Part shown: one piece after another, positions 45,446 to 53,536 of the stretch
Layout: each line of letters begins with the position of its first letter
How positions within the stretch are numbered: the first letter of the stretch is position 1
Source: Pseudonocardia endophytica
GTDB taxonomy: Bacteria > Actinomycetota > Actinomycetes > Mycobacteriales > Pseudonocardiaceae
Length of the DNA stretch: 64,000 nt
Direction of reading: 5' to 3'
NCBI RefSeq assembly: GCF_004339565.1
Contig: NZ_SMFZ01000002.1
Location: 310,001-374,000 of the forward strand
The notes under the pieces: generated by a model
Seen by the model: the letters and a program-made list of their open reading frames with translations, nothing else
The model's database searches: none
Told to the model about the DNA's origin: nothing
Program-made: the position numbers and the translations under genes

Positions 45446-46656
45446 CGGCCGTCCTGGGCCGGTCCGCCGCCGAGATCGCCCGCGCCGAGCGCTGGGGTGC
45501 CCGGAACTACGCGCCGCTCCCGGTCGTCGTCGCGTCCGGACGGGGCACGCGGGTCACCGACGTCGACGGCCGCTCCTACCTGGACTTCCTGGCCGGCTAC
45601 TCGGCGCTGAACTTCGGGCACGGCCACCCGGTGCTGGTCGAGGCGGCGCACCGGCAGCTGGACACGCTGACGCTGACCAGCCGGGCGTTCCACAACGACC
45701 GGCTCCCCGCGTTCCAGGAGCGACTCGCGGCTCTGGCCGGAGTCGAGACCGTCCTTCCGATGAACACCGGCGCCGAGGCCGTCGAGACCGGGATCAAGGT
45801 CGCGCGCGCCTTGGGCTACCGGGCGCGCGGCGTGCCCGACGGGCGGGCCCGGATCGTCGTCGCGCACGGCAACTTCCACGGCCGCACGACGACGATCGTC
45901 GGTTTCTCCGACGACCCGGACGCCCGGAACGGGTTCGGCCCGTTCACCCCCGGGTTCGACGCCGTGCCGTACGGCGACGCGGACGCGCTGGAGGCCGCGC
46001 TCACCGACGACACCGTGGCCGTGCTGCTGGAGCCGATCCAGGGCGAGGCCGGCGTGATCGTGCCGCCGCCCGGCTACCTGGCGGCCGTCCGGCGGATCAC
46101 CGAGCGGCGCGGCGTGCTGCTGGTGATCGACGAGATCCAGTCCGGGCTCGGCCGCACCGGCACGACGTTCCGGTCCGAGGCCGAGGGGGTCGTCGGTGAC
46201 CTGATGCTGCTCGGCAAGGCCCTCGGGGGCGGGATCGTGCCGGTCAGTGCCGTCGTCGGGCGCGCCGACGTGCTGGGCGTGCTGCGTCCCGGCGAGCACG
46301 GCTCGACGTTCGGCGGGAACCCGCTGGCCGCGGCCGTCGGCACGGCCGTGGTCGGGCTGCTGGAGACCGGGGAGTACCAGAAGCGCGCCCGCGTGCTCGG
46401 GGCGCACCTGCACGCCCGGCTCGGCGAGCTGGTCGGGCACGGGCTGACGGCCGTCCGCGGCGCGGGGCTCTGGGCCGGGATCGACGTCGACCCGTCCGTC
46501 GGATCCGGGCGCCGGGTGTGCGAGCTGCTCGCGGAGCACGGCGTCCTGGCCAAGGACACGCACGGCGAGACGCTGCGCCTGGCGCCACCACTCGTCGTCG
46601 AAGCATCGGAGATCGACGAGGCGGTGGACGCGCTGGCGGCGGTGCTCCACTCCTGA
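45442..46656 (+). CDS. rocD: Ornithine--oxo-acid transaminase
   Basis: A 404-residue class III PLP aminotransferase converting ornithine and 2-oxoglutarate to glutamate semialdehyde and glutamate. Landmarks: GTRVTDVDGRSYLDFLAGYSA, MNTGAEAVETGIKVAR, NFHGRTTTIVGFSDDP, LLVIDEIQSGLGRTG and the PLP lysine Lys259 in LLGKALGGG. One intact gene here, whereas M. tuberculosis has it split in two (rocD1/rocD2). The ATG overlaps the ddaH stop. The long palindromic element follows the stop at six bases. Confidence 0.94.
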   Translation: MTAVLGRSAAEIARAERWGARNYAPLPVVVASGRGTRVTDVDGRSYLDFLAGYSALNFGHGHPVLVEAAHRQLDTLTLTSRAFHNDRLPAFQERLAALAGVETVLPMNTGAEAVETGIKVARALGYRARGVPDGRARIVVAHGNFHGRTTTIVGFSDDPDARNGFGPFTPGFDAVPYGDADALEAALTDDTVAVLLEPIQGEAGVIVPPPGYLAAVRRITERRGVLLVIDEIQSGLGRTGTTFRSEAEGVVGDLMLLGKALGGGIVPVSAVVGRADVLGVLRPGEHGSTFGGNPLAAAVGTAVVGLLETGEYQKRARVLGAHLHARLGELVGHGLTAVRGAGLWAGIDVDPSVGSGRRVCELLAEHGVLAKDTHGETLRLAPPLVVEASEIDEAVDALAAVLHS

Positions 46657-46662
46657 CCCGCG

Positions 46663-46711
46663 AACGAACGGCACCTTCGAGCAGTCACATTGCTCGAAGG
46701 TGCCGTTCGTT
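46663..46711. repeat. Palindromic element, copy 2, intergenic
   Basis: Perfect 21-base arms (5' AACGAACGGCACC...GAGCA and its reverse complement) around the loop GTCACAT, six bases after the rocD stop. It could act as its terminator. The 3' arm is identical to that of the copy at 26933 inside a coding sequence. Confidence 0.85.
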
Positions 46712-46757
46712 GCGAAAGGGGGTGGTTGCGACGGGGGTGGAGGTGCTGTCCCGCGGC

Positions 46758-46763
46758 TACGCT
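46758..46763 (+). promoter_or_regulatory. -10 box of a probable leaderless marR-type promoter
   Basis: TACGCT, six bases before the GTG at 46770. Confidence 0.45.
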
Positions 46764-46769
46764 CCGCGC

Positions 46770-47225
46770 GTGGACGACGTGTGCTGGCTGGACGCCGCCG
46801 AGCGGCGGACCTGGCTGGCCCTGCTCGGCACGACGGCGGCGCTGGACGCGGTGCTGGACCGGCAGCTCCAGCGCGACGCCGGCATGCCGTTGGCCTACTA
46901 CCAGCTGCTGGCGATGCTCTCCGAGGCGCCGGGCCGGTCGCTGCGGATGACCGAGCTGGCCGAGATCACCCAGAGCTCGCCGAGCCGGATCTCGCACGCG
47001 GTGAAGCGGCTGGAGGCGCGGCAGTGGGTGCTGCGCCGCCCGTGCGCCGACGACCGGCGCAGCACGTTCGCCCAGCTCACCGACGCCGGTTACGCCGCAC
47101 TGGCCGCGGCGGCGCCCGCCCACGTGCGGGCCGTCCGGGAGCACCTGTTCGACGCGCTCACCGCCGAGCAGGTCGCCCAGCTGCGCGAGATCCTCACCGC
47201 GATCGCGGCCCGCATCCCCGACTGA
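46770..47225 (+). CDS. MarR-family transcriptional regulator
   Basis: A 151-residue winged-helix regulator. Segments: MPLAYYQLLAMLSEAPGRSLRMTELAEITQSSPSRISHAVKRLEARQWV in outline (HTH), DDRRSTFAQLTDAGYAALAAAAPAH (wing and dimer helix), and HLFDALTAEQVAQLREIL. It is of the type that represses efflux or catabolic genes and is released by aromatic or lipophilic ligands. Its target is not obvious; the MarR-type palindrome before the VOC gene at 44037 is the nearest candidate site. The GTG is set by the TACGCT box. Confidence 0.92.
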   Translation: MDDVCWLDAAERRTWLALLGTTAALDAVLDRQLQRDAGMPLAYYQLLAMLSEAPGRSLRMTELAEITQSSPSRISHAVKRLEARQWVLRRPCADDRRSTFAQLTDAGYAALAAAAPAHVRAVREHLFDALTAEQVAQLREILTAIAARIPD

Positions 47226-47304
47226 CCCGGCACGGGTGTGGCGTTCGTTCCGGTGAGGCGCACGGATGCCACGTCGGCGCGGACTCGATGGCAGGCTGTC
47301 CGCC

Positions 47305-48039
47305 ATGCCGACTCTCGTGCTGCTGCGCCACGGTCAGAGCGTCTGGAACGCGAAGAACCTGTTCACCGGATGGGTCGACGTCCCGCTGTCCGAGCAGGGC
47401 GAGCAGGAGGCCCTGCGCGGCGGGAAGCTGCTGGCCGACGAGGGCCTGCTGCCGGACGTCGTGCACACGTCGCTGCTGCGCCGCGCGATCGCGACGGCGA
47501 ACATCGCCCTCGACGCGGCGGACCGGCACTGGATCCCGGTCACCCGCGACTGGCGCCTCAACGAGCGGCACTACGGCGCGTTGCAGGGCAAGGACAAGAA
47601 GCAGACGCTCGAGGAGTTCGGCGAGGAGCAGTTCATGCTCTGGCGCCGCTCGTACGACACCCCGCCGCCGCCGATCGAGAAGGGCTCGGAGTTCTCCCAG
47701 GACGCCGACCCGCGCTACGAGGGAGTGGACGCGCCGCTGACCGAGTGCCTGGCCGACGTCGTGGCCCGGTTCCTGCCGTACTGGGAGTCGCGGGTGCTGC
47801 CGGACCTGCGGGCCGGGAAGGTCGTGATGCTCGCCGCGCACGGCAACTCGCTGCGGGCGCTCGTGAAGTACCTGGACGGCATCTCGGACACCGACATCGC
47901 CGGCCTGAACATCCCGACCGGCATCCCGCTCGTCTACGAGCTCGACGAGGGGTTCGTCCCGACGACGCCGGGCGGTCGCTACCTGGACCCGGACGCGGCG
48001 GAGGAGGCGATCGCGGGGGTGGCCGCACAGGGTCGCTGA
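47305..48039 (+). CDS. gpmA: 2,3-bisphosphoglycerate-dependent phosphoglycerate mutase
   Basis: A 244-residue glycolytic enzyme interconverting 3- and 2-phosphoglycerate through phosphohistidine. Motifs: LLRHGQSVWN (phospho-His9), FTGWVDVPLSEQG, RRAIATAN, RHYGALQGKDK, and the second histidine in LAAHGNSLRALVKYLDG. The order gpmA-senX3-regX3 is the same as gpm1-senX3-regX3 in mycobacteria. A CAGGCT box precedes the ATG at seven bases. Confidence 0.96.
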   Translation: MPTLVLLRHGQSVWNAKNLFTGWVDVPLSEQGEQEALRGGKLLADEGLLPDVVHTSLLRRAIATANIALDAADRHWIPVTRDWRLNERHYGALQGKDKKQTLEEFGEEQFMLWRRSYDTPPPPIEKGSEFSQDADPRYEGVDAPLTECLADVVARFLPYWESRVLPDLRAGKVVMLAAHGNSLRALVKYLDGISDTDIAGLNIPTGIPLVYELDEGFVPTTPGGRYLDPDAAEEAIAGVAAQGR

Positions 48040-48080
48040 GCGACGCTCGCGGAGCGAACCCGCGGCACGGCGGGCCCAGT

Positions 48081-48110
48081 CTGAACCGGCGGTGAACGGG
48101 CGCCGAACAC
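48081..48110 (+). promoter_or_regulatory. PHO-box-like direct repeats before senX3
   Basis: GAAC occurs at 48083, 48094 and 48105, exactly 11 bases apart, within CTGAACC, GGTGAAC and GCCGAAC. Eleven-base direct repeats of GGTGAAC/GTTCACC are the hallmark of PhoP/RegX3 (OmpR-type) PHO boxes. Confidence 0.65.
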
Positions 48111-48179
48111 TTGCTCGGACGGGGGTCGGGAGCGTCACCATCGGGGCCCGACGGTGGTGTTCCGGCTGTCCGGACTGCC

Positions 48180-48185
48180 TACTAT
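48180..48185 (+). promoter_or_regulatory. -10 box of a probable leaderless senX3 promoter
   Basis: TACTAT, six bases before the GTG at 48192. Confidence 0.5.
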
Positions 48186-48191
48186 GCGGCC

Positions 48192-49475
48192 GTGACCGCG
48201 CTTGCGTGGCTGATCGTCGCCGCTGCGCTCGGCCTCGGTCTCGTCGCCGGGGCCGTGCTGGGCCGACGTGTCCGCCGGGCCGGTGGCCGAGCCTCCGACC
48301 CGACGACGCAGACCCTCGACCCGCCGCGCAGGCGCCGGGCGGACGCCGACGTGCCCGACCTCGGTGAGCTGCTGCACCGCACGTTCCGCCAGTCCGGGTC
48401 CGGGCTGGCCGTCGTCGCGGCCAACGGCGACGTGCTGCTGCACAACGCCCGGGCCGAGCGGCTCGGCGCGGTGACGGCCGGCCGCCTCGACCCGCGGGCC
48501 TGGGCCGCCTGCCAGCGGGTGCTCGGCGGTGAGAGCCGGCTCGAGGTCGACCTCTCGCCACTCGAACGGGCCCCGCGCGGCCCGGTCGCCGTCCAGGCCA
48601 TCGTCCGGGCGCTCGGCGAGGGCTACACGCTGGTCGAGGCGCTGGACACGTCCGAGGTCGCGCGGCTGGAGGCGACCCGGCGGGACTTCGTCGCGAACGT
48701 CTCGCACGAGCTGAAGACGCCGGTCGGCGCCGTCGCGCTGCTGGCCGAGGCACTGCTGGACACGCTCGACGGGCTGGAACCCCCTGACGGCTCCGACGGC
48801 TCCGACGTCGCCGAGGTACGACGCTTCGGCGAGAAGATCCTCCGCGAGTCCAACCGGATGGGCAGCCTCGTCTCCGAGCTGATCGCGCTGTCCCGGCTCA
48901 CCGGCGCAGAACGGCTGCCCGAGCTGGCGGCCGTCGACGTGGACGACATCGTCGGTGAGGCGCTCGCGCGCAGCCGCAACTCGGCCGAGTCCGGCGCGGT
49001 GGAGATCACCGCGGACCCGGCGTCCGGACTCGTCGTCGACGGCGACCGGTCTCTGCTGGTCACGGCGCTGACCAACCTCGTGGAGAACGCGATCGCCTAC
49101 TCGCCGGCCGACTCGTCGGTGTCGGTGACCCGGCGCGCCGTCGACGGCTCGGTGGAGATCGCCGTGACCGACCGCGGCATCGGGATCGCACCGGAGCACC
49201 AGAAGCGGGTGTTCGAGCGGTTCTTCCGGGTCGACCCGGCCCGGTCGCGGGCGACCGGCGGTACCGGGCTCGGGCTGGCGATCGTCAAGCACGTCTGCGC
49301 CAACCACGGCGGCGAGGTCCGGCTGTGGAGCCGCCCCGGCACCGGATCGACGTTCACCATGCGCCTGCCCACGCGGATCTCCGCACGCCAGACCGACCCC
49401 GCCACCCCCGACGCGGAGGCCGGCACCACCACAGCCGCTCCCGACCCGGCCGCGGCCGGACGAGCTGGAGGATGA
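48192..49475 (+). CDS. senX3: Sensor histidine kinase SenX3 (phosphate sensing)
   Basis: A 427-residue sensor kinase. One N-terminal membrane helix (about residues 3-25) is followed by a PAS-like domain (SGLAVVAANGDVLLHNARAERLG), the HisKA box with His172 in FVANVSHELKTPVGA, and the HATPase domain (LTNLVENAIAYSP N-box, VTDRGIGIAPEHQKRVFERFFRV, GGTGLGLAIVKHV). Mycobacterial SenX3 responds to phosphate limitation with the Pst system and phosphorylates RegX3. The GTG follows a TACTAT box. The C-terminal 30 residues are low-complexity. regX3 follows after one base. Confidence 0.95.
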   Translation: MTALAWLIVAAALGLGLVAGAVLGRRVRRAGGRASDPTTQTLDPPRRRRADADVPDLGELLHRTFRQSGSGLAVVAANGDVLLHNARAERLGAVTAGRLDPRAWAACQRVLGGESRLEVDLSPLERAPRGPVAVQAIVRALGEGYTLVEALDTSEVARLEATRRDFVANVSHELKTPVGAVALLAEALLDTLDGLEPPDGSDGSDVAEVRRFGEKILRESNRMGSLVSELIALSRLTGAERLPELAAVDVDDIVGEALARSRNSAESGAVEITADPASGLVVDGDRSLLVTALTNLVENAIAYSPADSSVSVTRRAVDGSVEIAVTDRGIGIAPEHQKRVFERFFRVDPARSRATGGTGLGLAIVKHVCANHGGEVRLWSRPGTGSTFTMRLPTRISARQTDPATPDAEAGTTTAAPDPAAAGRAGG

Positions 49476-49476
49476 C

Positions 49477-50166
49477 ATGACCAGGGTGCTGATCGTGGAG
49501 GACGAGGAGTCGTTCGCCGACCCGATCGAGTTCATGCTGCGCAAGGAGGGCTTCACGACGGCCGTCGCGGCGAACGGCAACGACGCGCTCGCCGAGTTCG
49601 ACCGCAACGGCGCCGACATCGTCCTGCTCGACCTGATGCTGCCCGGGATGAGCGGCACCGACGTGTGCAAGGCGCTGCGCTCCCGCTCGGCCGTACCGGT
49701 GATCATGGTCACGGCGCGGGACAGCGAGATCGACAAGGTGGTCGGCCTGGAGCTGGGCGCGGACGACTACGTCACGAAGCCGTACTCGGCGCGCGAGCTG
49801 ATCGCCCGGGTCCGGGCCGTGCTGCGCCGCGGCAACGAGGGTGCGGCCGAGACCGACGGCAACCTCGGCATCCTGGAGGCCGGGCCGGTCCGGATGGACG
49901 TGGAGCGGCACGTCGTGTCCGTGAACGGGTCCGACGTCGCGCTCCCGCTCAAGGAGTTCGACCTGCTCGAGTACCTGCTGCGCAACGTCGGCCGGGTACT
50001 GACGCGGGCGCAGCTGATCGACCGGGTGTGGGGCGCGGACTACGTCGGCGACACGAAGACCCTCGACGTGCACGTCAAGCGTTTGCGCGCGAAAGTCGAG
50101 AACGACCCGTCGGCACCACAGCACCTGGTGACCGTGCGAGGTCTCGGATACAAGTTCGATGTGTGA
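49477..50166 (+). CDS. regX3: Response regulator RegX3
   Basis: A 229-residue OmpR/PhoB-type regulator. The receiver domain has the acidic pair ED (residues 8-9), phospho-acceptor Asp52 in VLLDLMLPG, and VTARDSEIDKVVGLELGADDYVTKPY. The winged-helix DNA-binding domain covers about residues 130-229 (LPLKEFDLLEYLLRNVGRVLTR, then VWGADYVGDTKTLDVHVKRLRAKVE). In mycobacteria it drives phosphate-starvation genes. GGAGG is six bases before the ATG. The PHO-box-like repeats upstream of senX3 imply autoregulation. Confidence 0.97.
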   Translation: MTRVLIVEDEESFADPIEFMLRKEGFTTAVAANGNDALAEFDRNGADIVLLDLMLPGMSGTDVCKALRSRSAVPVIMVTARDSEIDKVVGLELGADDYVTKPYSARELIARVRAVLRRGNEGAAETDGNLGILEAGPVRMDVERHVVSVNGSDVALPLKEFDLLEYLLRNVGRVLTRAQLIDRVWGADYVGDTKTLDVHVKRLRAKVENDPSAPQHLVTVRGLGYKFDV

Positions 50167-50203
50167 CCGGGCACCGTTCGTCGGGTCCCGGATAACGGCT
50201 TAG

Positions 50204-50209
50204 TAACCT
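50204..50209 (+). promoter_or_regulatory. -10 box of a probable leaderless ppx/gppA promoter
   Basis: TAACCT, six bases before the GTG at 50216. Confidence 0.5.
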
Positions 50210-50215
50210 GGGCCC

Positions 50216-51256
50216 GTGCGTCTCGCCGTTCTCGACGTCGGATCCAACACGGTCCACCTGCTCATGGTGGACGCCCACAGCGGCGCGCATCCGAAGCCGA
50301 TGTCCTCGGACAAGGACCAGCTGCGCCTGGCCGAGAACCTCGACAAGAACGGTGCGCTGACCCGCGGCGGTGTGAACGCCCTCATCGAGACCGTGCACAA
50401 GGCGCGGGACGCGGCGCGAGCCGCCGGGTGCGACGATCTGATGGCGTTCGCGACGTCCGCGCTGCGCGACGCCCGCAACTCCGCGGAGGTCCTGGAGAAG
50501 GTCCGGAGCGAGACGGGTGTCGAGCTCGAGGCACTCCCGGGCGAGGACGAGGCACGGTTCACGTTCCTGGCCGTCCGCCGCTGGTGCGGCTGGTCGGCCG
50601 GTCGACTGCTGGTGCTCGACATCGGCGGCGGGTCGCTGGAGCTGGCGGTGGGTCGCGACGAGATGCCGGAGGTGGCCGAGTCGCTGCCGCTCGGGGCGGG
50701 CAGGCTGACCCGCGAGTGGTTCACCGCGGACCCGCCGCCCCGCGCCGAGATCGAGGCGCTGCGGGAGAAGGTGCAGGCCGATCTGGCGCCGGTGGCCGGA
50801 CGGCTGCGGGTCGCCGGGGAACCGGACCGGGCCGTCGGCACGTCGAAGACGTTCCGGTCGCTGGCCCGGCTCAGCGGCGCCGCCCCGTCCAGCGCGGGCC
50901 CGCGCACGCCGCGCACGCTGACGGCCGTCGGGCTGCGCCAGCTGACGGCGTTCATCAGCCGCATGTCGAGCAACGACCTGGCCGAGCTGGAGGGCGTCAG
51001 CAGCTCCCGGGCACACCAGCTGGTGGCCGGGGCGATCGTGGCGCAGGCCGCGATGGACGCGCTGGGCGTGTCCGAACTGGACATCTGCCCGTGGGCGTTG
51101 CGTGAGGGAGTCATCCTCCGGCGCTTCGACATGCTGGACGGGGCGCAACCGGCGGAACATCCGTCGACGCTGACGACCAGTGCCGACCGCTCGGCGCACG
51201 ATGCGGGTGATGGATCTGGACCCTTGACAAAGCACAGGGCACGGTGGTCGGGATGA
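50216..51256 (+). CDS. Ppx/GppA phosphatase family protein
   Basis: A 346-residue ASKHA-fold exopolyphosphatase/guanosine pentaphosphatase-type protein. Phosphate-1 loop: LAVLDVGSNTVHLLMVD; phosphate-2 region: LLVLDIGGGSLELAVG. It matches Rv0496 (Ppx1), which degrades polyphosphate and modulates (p)ppGpp, and sits in the same place after senX3-regX3, tying polyphosphate to phosphate sensing. It lacks the C-terminal HD domain of E. coli Ppx. Its stop overlaps the next ATG. Confidence 0.93.
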   Translation: MRLAVLDVGSNTVHLLMVDAHSGAHPKPMSSDKDQLRLAENLDKNGALTRGGVNALIETVHKARDAARAAGCDDLMAFATSALRDARNSAEVLEKVRSETGVELEALPGEDEARFTFLAVRRWCGWSAGRLLVLDIGGGSLELAVGRDEMPEVAESLPLGAGRLTREWFTADPPPRAEIEALREKVQADLAPVAGRLRVAGEPDRAVGTSKTFRSLARLSGAAPSSAGPRTPRTLTAVGLRQLTAFISRMSSNDLAELEGVSSSRAHQLVAGAIVAQAAMDALGVSELDICPWALREGVILRRFDMLDGAQPAEHPSTLTTSADRSAHDAGDGSGPLTKHRARWSG

Positions 51257-52560
51257 GTGTGGACCCAGAGCCGAGACAGCGCACCGTCGCTGAGCTGCTC
51301 GCCGAGAACGGGGGCGCGCAGAGCGGCCGTCGCCGTCGCAGGCGTGCGGCCGAGGACGACGGCGCCCCGTTCGAGGCAGGCCCACCCCCTGACGAGGGAA
51401 GTGCCGCCCCGCCGTACGGGGCCCCCGGAGGACCGCCGCAGGCGACCGGCCGGTTCGCGGGCGGGCACGCGCCGGAGCCGCAGGGTCCGCCGCCGGGCGG
51501 CCAGGGTCCGAACGGACACGGCCCCGGCGGCCCCGCGCAGAACGGGTACGGCCAGAACGGGTACGGCGCGAACGGCCACGCGGCCAACGGTTACGCGGCC
51601 AATGGGTACGCGCCTAACGGGTACGCGCCGAACGGGTACGGCGCCCCGAACGGCCCGGACCGCGGCGGTTTCACCCCCGACGGATACGAGGCCGACGGCT
51701 ACGGCCCGGACGGTGACGCGTTCGGGCAGCCCCCGGCGTTCCCCAACCGCGGCGGCCCCCAGGCGCCCGCGGGTGGCCGCCCGGCCGTGCCCGGCCAGGT
51801 ACCCCCGCCGCCCGGGCGGCGCGGGCCGGAGCCCGGCCCGCCCGGCGGCATGCCGCCTGCGCAGGGTCCGTACGACCCCGAGTCGCCGACCGGTGCGTTC
51901 GAGGCGCACGGTGCCGCGCCGTCCGGGCACGGCGGACCGCCGCCGGACCTCGACGCCGGCCCGCCCACGCAGCTGGGCGCACCCCCGTTGGACGACGACG
52001 AGCTCGACGACTTCGACCAGCGCGCCTGGACCGGCGAGATGGCCGACGAGCAGGCCACGGTCGCCGCGCCGGCGCAGCGCCGCCCGGCCCCGCCCGCCGA
52101 CGGCGGCCAGCCGACCCGGGCCGGTTTCGGCCCGGACGATCTCGACGGCGCCGACGACGACTACGAGGACCACGGCGAGTACGCCGCCGGCGCGCAGGAC
52201 GACCCGGACGAGTACCGCCGCGGTCGCCGCCGCAGCGCCGTCGCCGGGCTCGACGACGACGACCTGGCTGAGGCGTCCGGCGACGGCAAGGGGGCCGGGA
52301 CCGGCCAGGCCTGGGCGATGGTCATCGCCCAGTGGGTCGGCGGCGCGATCGTCGGTGCCGGCGTGTGGGTCGGGTTCCGCTACCTCTGGTACTCGTTGCC
52401 GGTGGTCGCGCTGGCGCTCGCCGTCGTGCTGACCGTGGGTCTCGTACTGGGCGTCCGCGCACTGTTGCGCAACGACGACCTTCGCACGACCATGTTCGCG
52501 GTGTTGGTCGGTCTGCTGCTCACCGTGTCCCCGGCGCTGCTCGTGCTCCTGGACCGGTAA
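51253..52560 (+). CDS. Rv0497-like membrane protein with an Asn-Gly-Tyr repeat region
   Basis: A 435-residue protein. It begins with RQRTVAELLAENGG followed by an RRRRRR tract, as in Rv0497. Residues about 60-330 are a low-complexity region rich in Pro, Gly, Ala and Asp, including tandem NGYG/NGYA units at about residues 96-135. The C-terminal 85 residues hold two or three hydrophobic helices (AWAMVIAQWVGGAIVGAGVWV; VVALALAVVLTVGLVLGVRAL; LLLTVSPALLVLL). The long disordered cytoplasmic tail is much larger than in mycobacteria. Function unknown. Confidence 0.85.
   Translation: MSVDPEPRQRTVAELLAENGGAQSGRRRRRRAAEDDGAPFEAGPPPDEGSAAPPYGAPGGPPQATGRFAGGHAPEPQGPPPGGQGPNGHGPGGPAQNGYGQNGYGANGHAANGYAANGYAPNGYAPNGYGAPNGPDRGGFTPDGYEADGYGPDGDAFGQPPAFPNRGGPQAPAGGRPAVPGQVPPPPGRRGPEPGPPGGMPPAQGPYDPESPTGAFEAHGAAPSGHGGPPPDLDAGPPTQLGAPPLDDDELDDFDQRAWTGEMADEQATVAAPAQRRPAPPADGGQPTRAGFGPDDLDGADDDYEDHGEYAAGAQDDPDEYRRGRRRSAVAGLDDDDLAEASGDGKGAGTGQAWAMVIAQWVGGAIVGAGVWVGFRYLWYSLPVVALALAVVLTVGLVLGVRALLRNDDLRTTMFAVLVGLLLTVSPALLVLLDR
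51538..51650 (+). repeat. AACGGGTACG-type tandem repeats
   Basis: About ten degenerate 12-15-base units built on AACGGGTACG(G/C) encode the NGYG/NGYA/NGHA repeats of the Rv0497-like protein. Confidence 0.8.
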
Positions 52561-52562
52561 CG

Positions 52563-53453
52563 ATGCGTGTCTCCGGGACGACTCCACGCTATGTGTCTCC
52601 GTCCGAGCGCGAGATCCCGGTGGCGCTGTCCACGGCGTCGGTCTACCCGGAGGGCGTCGAGGCGGGGTTCGCCATCGCCGCCGAGCTCGGTTACGACGGC
52701 GTCGAGCTGATGGTCTGGACCGACCCGGTCAGCCAGGACGTGCGCGCCGTCGAGCGGCTCGCGCACCGGTACGGCGTGCCGGTGCTGGCCGTGCACGCGC
52801 CGTGTCTCGCCGTGACCCAGCGGGTCTGGGGCGCCGACCCGATCGAGCGCATCCGGCTCTCGGTGGACGCGGCGGACCGGCTCGGCGCGCGGACCGTCGT
52901 CATGCACCCGCCGTTCCGCTGGCAACGGGCCTACGCCGCGCAGTTCCGCGACGAGGTGGCCCGCGCCGGCGAGGTCCGCGGGATCTCGCTGCCGGTGGAG
53001 AACATGTTCCCGGTGACAAGGGGCTCGATCAGCACCGTCCCGTACTCGCCGGGATTCGACCCGACCGAGGTCGGCCACCACGCGTACACGCTGGACCTGT
53101 CGCACACGGCGGCGTCCGGGTCGGACGCGCTGGCCATGGCCGAGCGGATGGGTGACCGGCTGACGCACCTGCACCTCACCGACGGCTCCGGTTCGACGAA
53201 GGACGAGCACCTGGTCCCGGGCCGCGGCAACCAGCCGTGCGCCGAGGTCTGCGAGCTGCTCGCCGACGGAGGGTTCGCGCAGGCCGGGGGCACGGCCGTG
53301 CTCGAGGTCAGCACCCGACGATGCCGGACCCGCCAGGAGCGCACCGCCCTGCTGGCCGAGTCGCTGCTGTTCGCCCGGCTGCACCTCGCGCCGGCCGTCG
53401 CTTCCGACGAGCTGCCGGTGGGATCCGCGTTGCCCGAGCCCGCCCTGCGCTGA
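52563..53453 (+). CDS. TIM-barrel sugar-phosphate isomerase/epimerase (Rv0498-like)
   Basis: A 296-residue AP-endonuclease-2/xylose-isomerase-like TIM barrel. Landmarks: STASVYPEGVEAGFAIAAELGYDGVELMVW, LAVHAPCL, ARTVVMHPPFRWQR, ISLPVENMFPV, and the metal-ligand strands TLDLSHTAASGSD and RLTHLHLTDGSGSTKDEHLVPGRG. The conserved His, Glu and Asp residues of the divalent-metal site are present. The substrate of this actinobacterial clade is not established. It starts two bases after the upstream stop. Confidence 0.9.
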   Translation: MRVSGTTPRYVSPSEREIPVALSTASVYPEGVEAGFAIAAELGYDGVELMVWTDPVSQDVRAVERLAHRYGVPVLAVHAPCLAVTQRVWGADPIERIRLSVDAADRLGARTVVMHPPFRWQRAYAAQFRDEVARAGEVRGISLPVENMFPVTRGSISTVPYSPGFDPTEVGHHAYTLDLSHTAASGSDALAMAERMGDRLTHLHLTDGSGSTKDEHLVPGRGNQPCAEVCELLADGGFAQAGGTAVLEVSTRRCRTRQERTALLAESLLFARLHLAPAVASDELPVGSALPEPALR

Positions 53454-53536
53454 CGCAGATCACACGGCCCGTCCGTGGCCCGCGTCGCCGACGGGTGGTA
53501 GGTCTGCCTGATGCGGATCATCTGCGGGACGCGACC

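Noticed and set aside
51224..51229. Perfect TTGACA as a -35 promoter element before the Rv0497-like gene
   Set aside because: No -10-like hexamer lies at 16-18 bases, and the gene overlaps the ppx/gppA stop, so it is probably co-transcribed.
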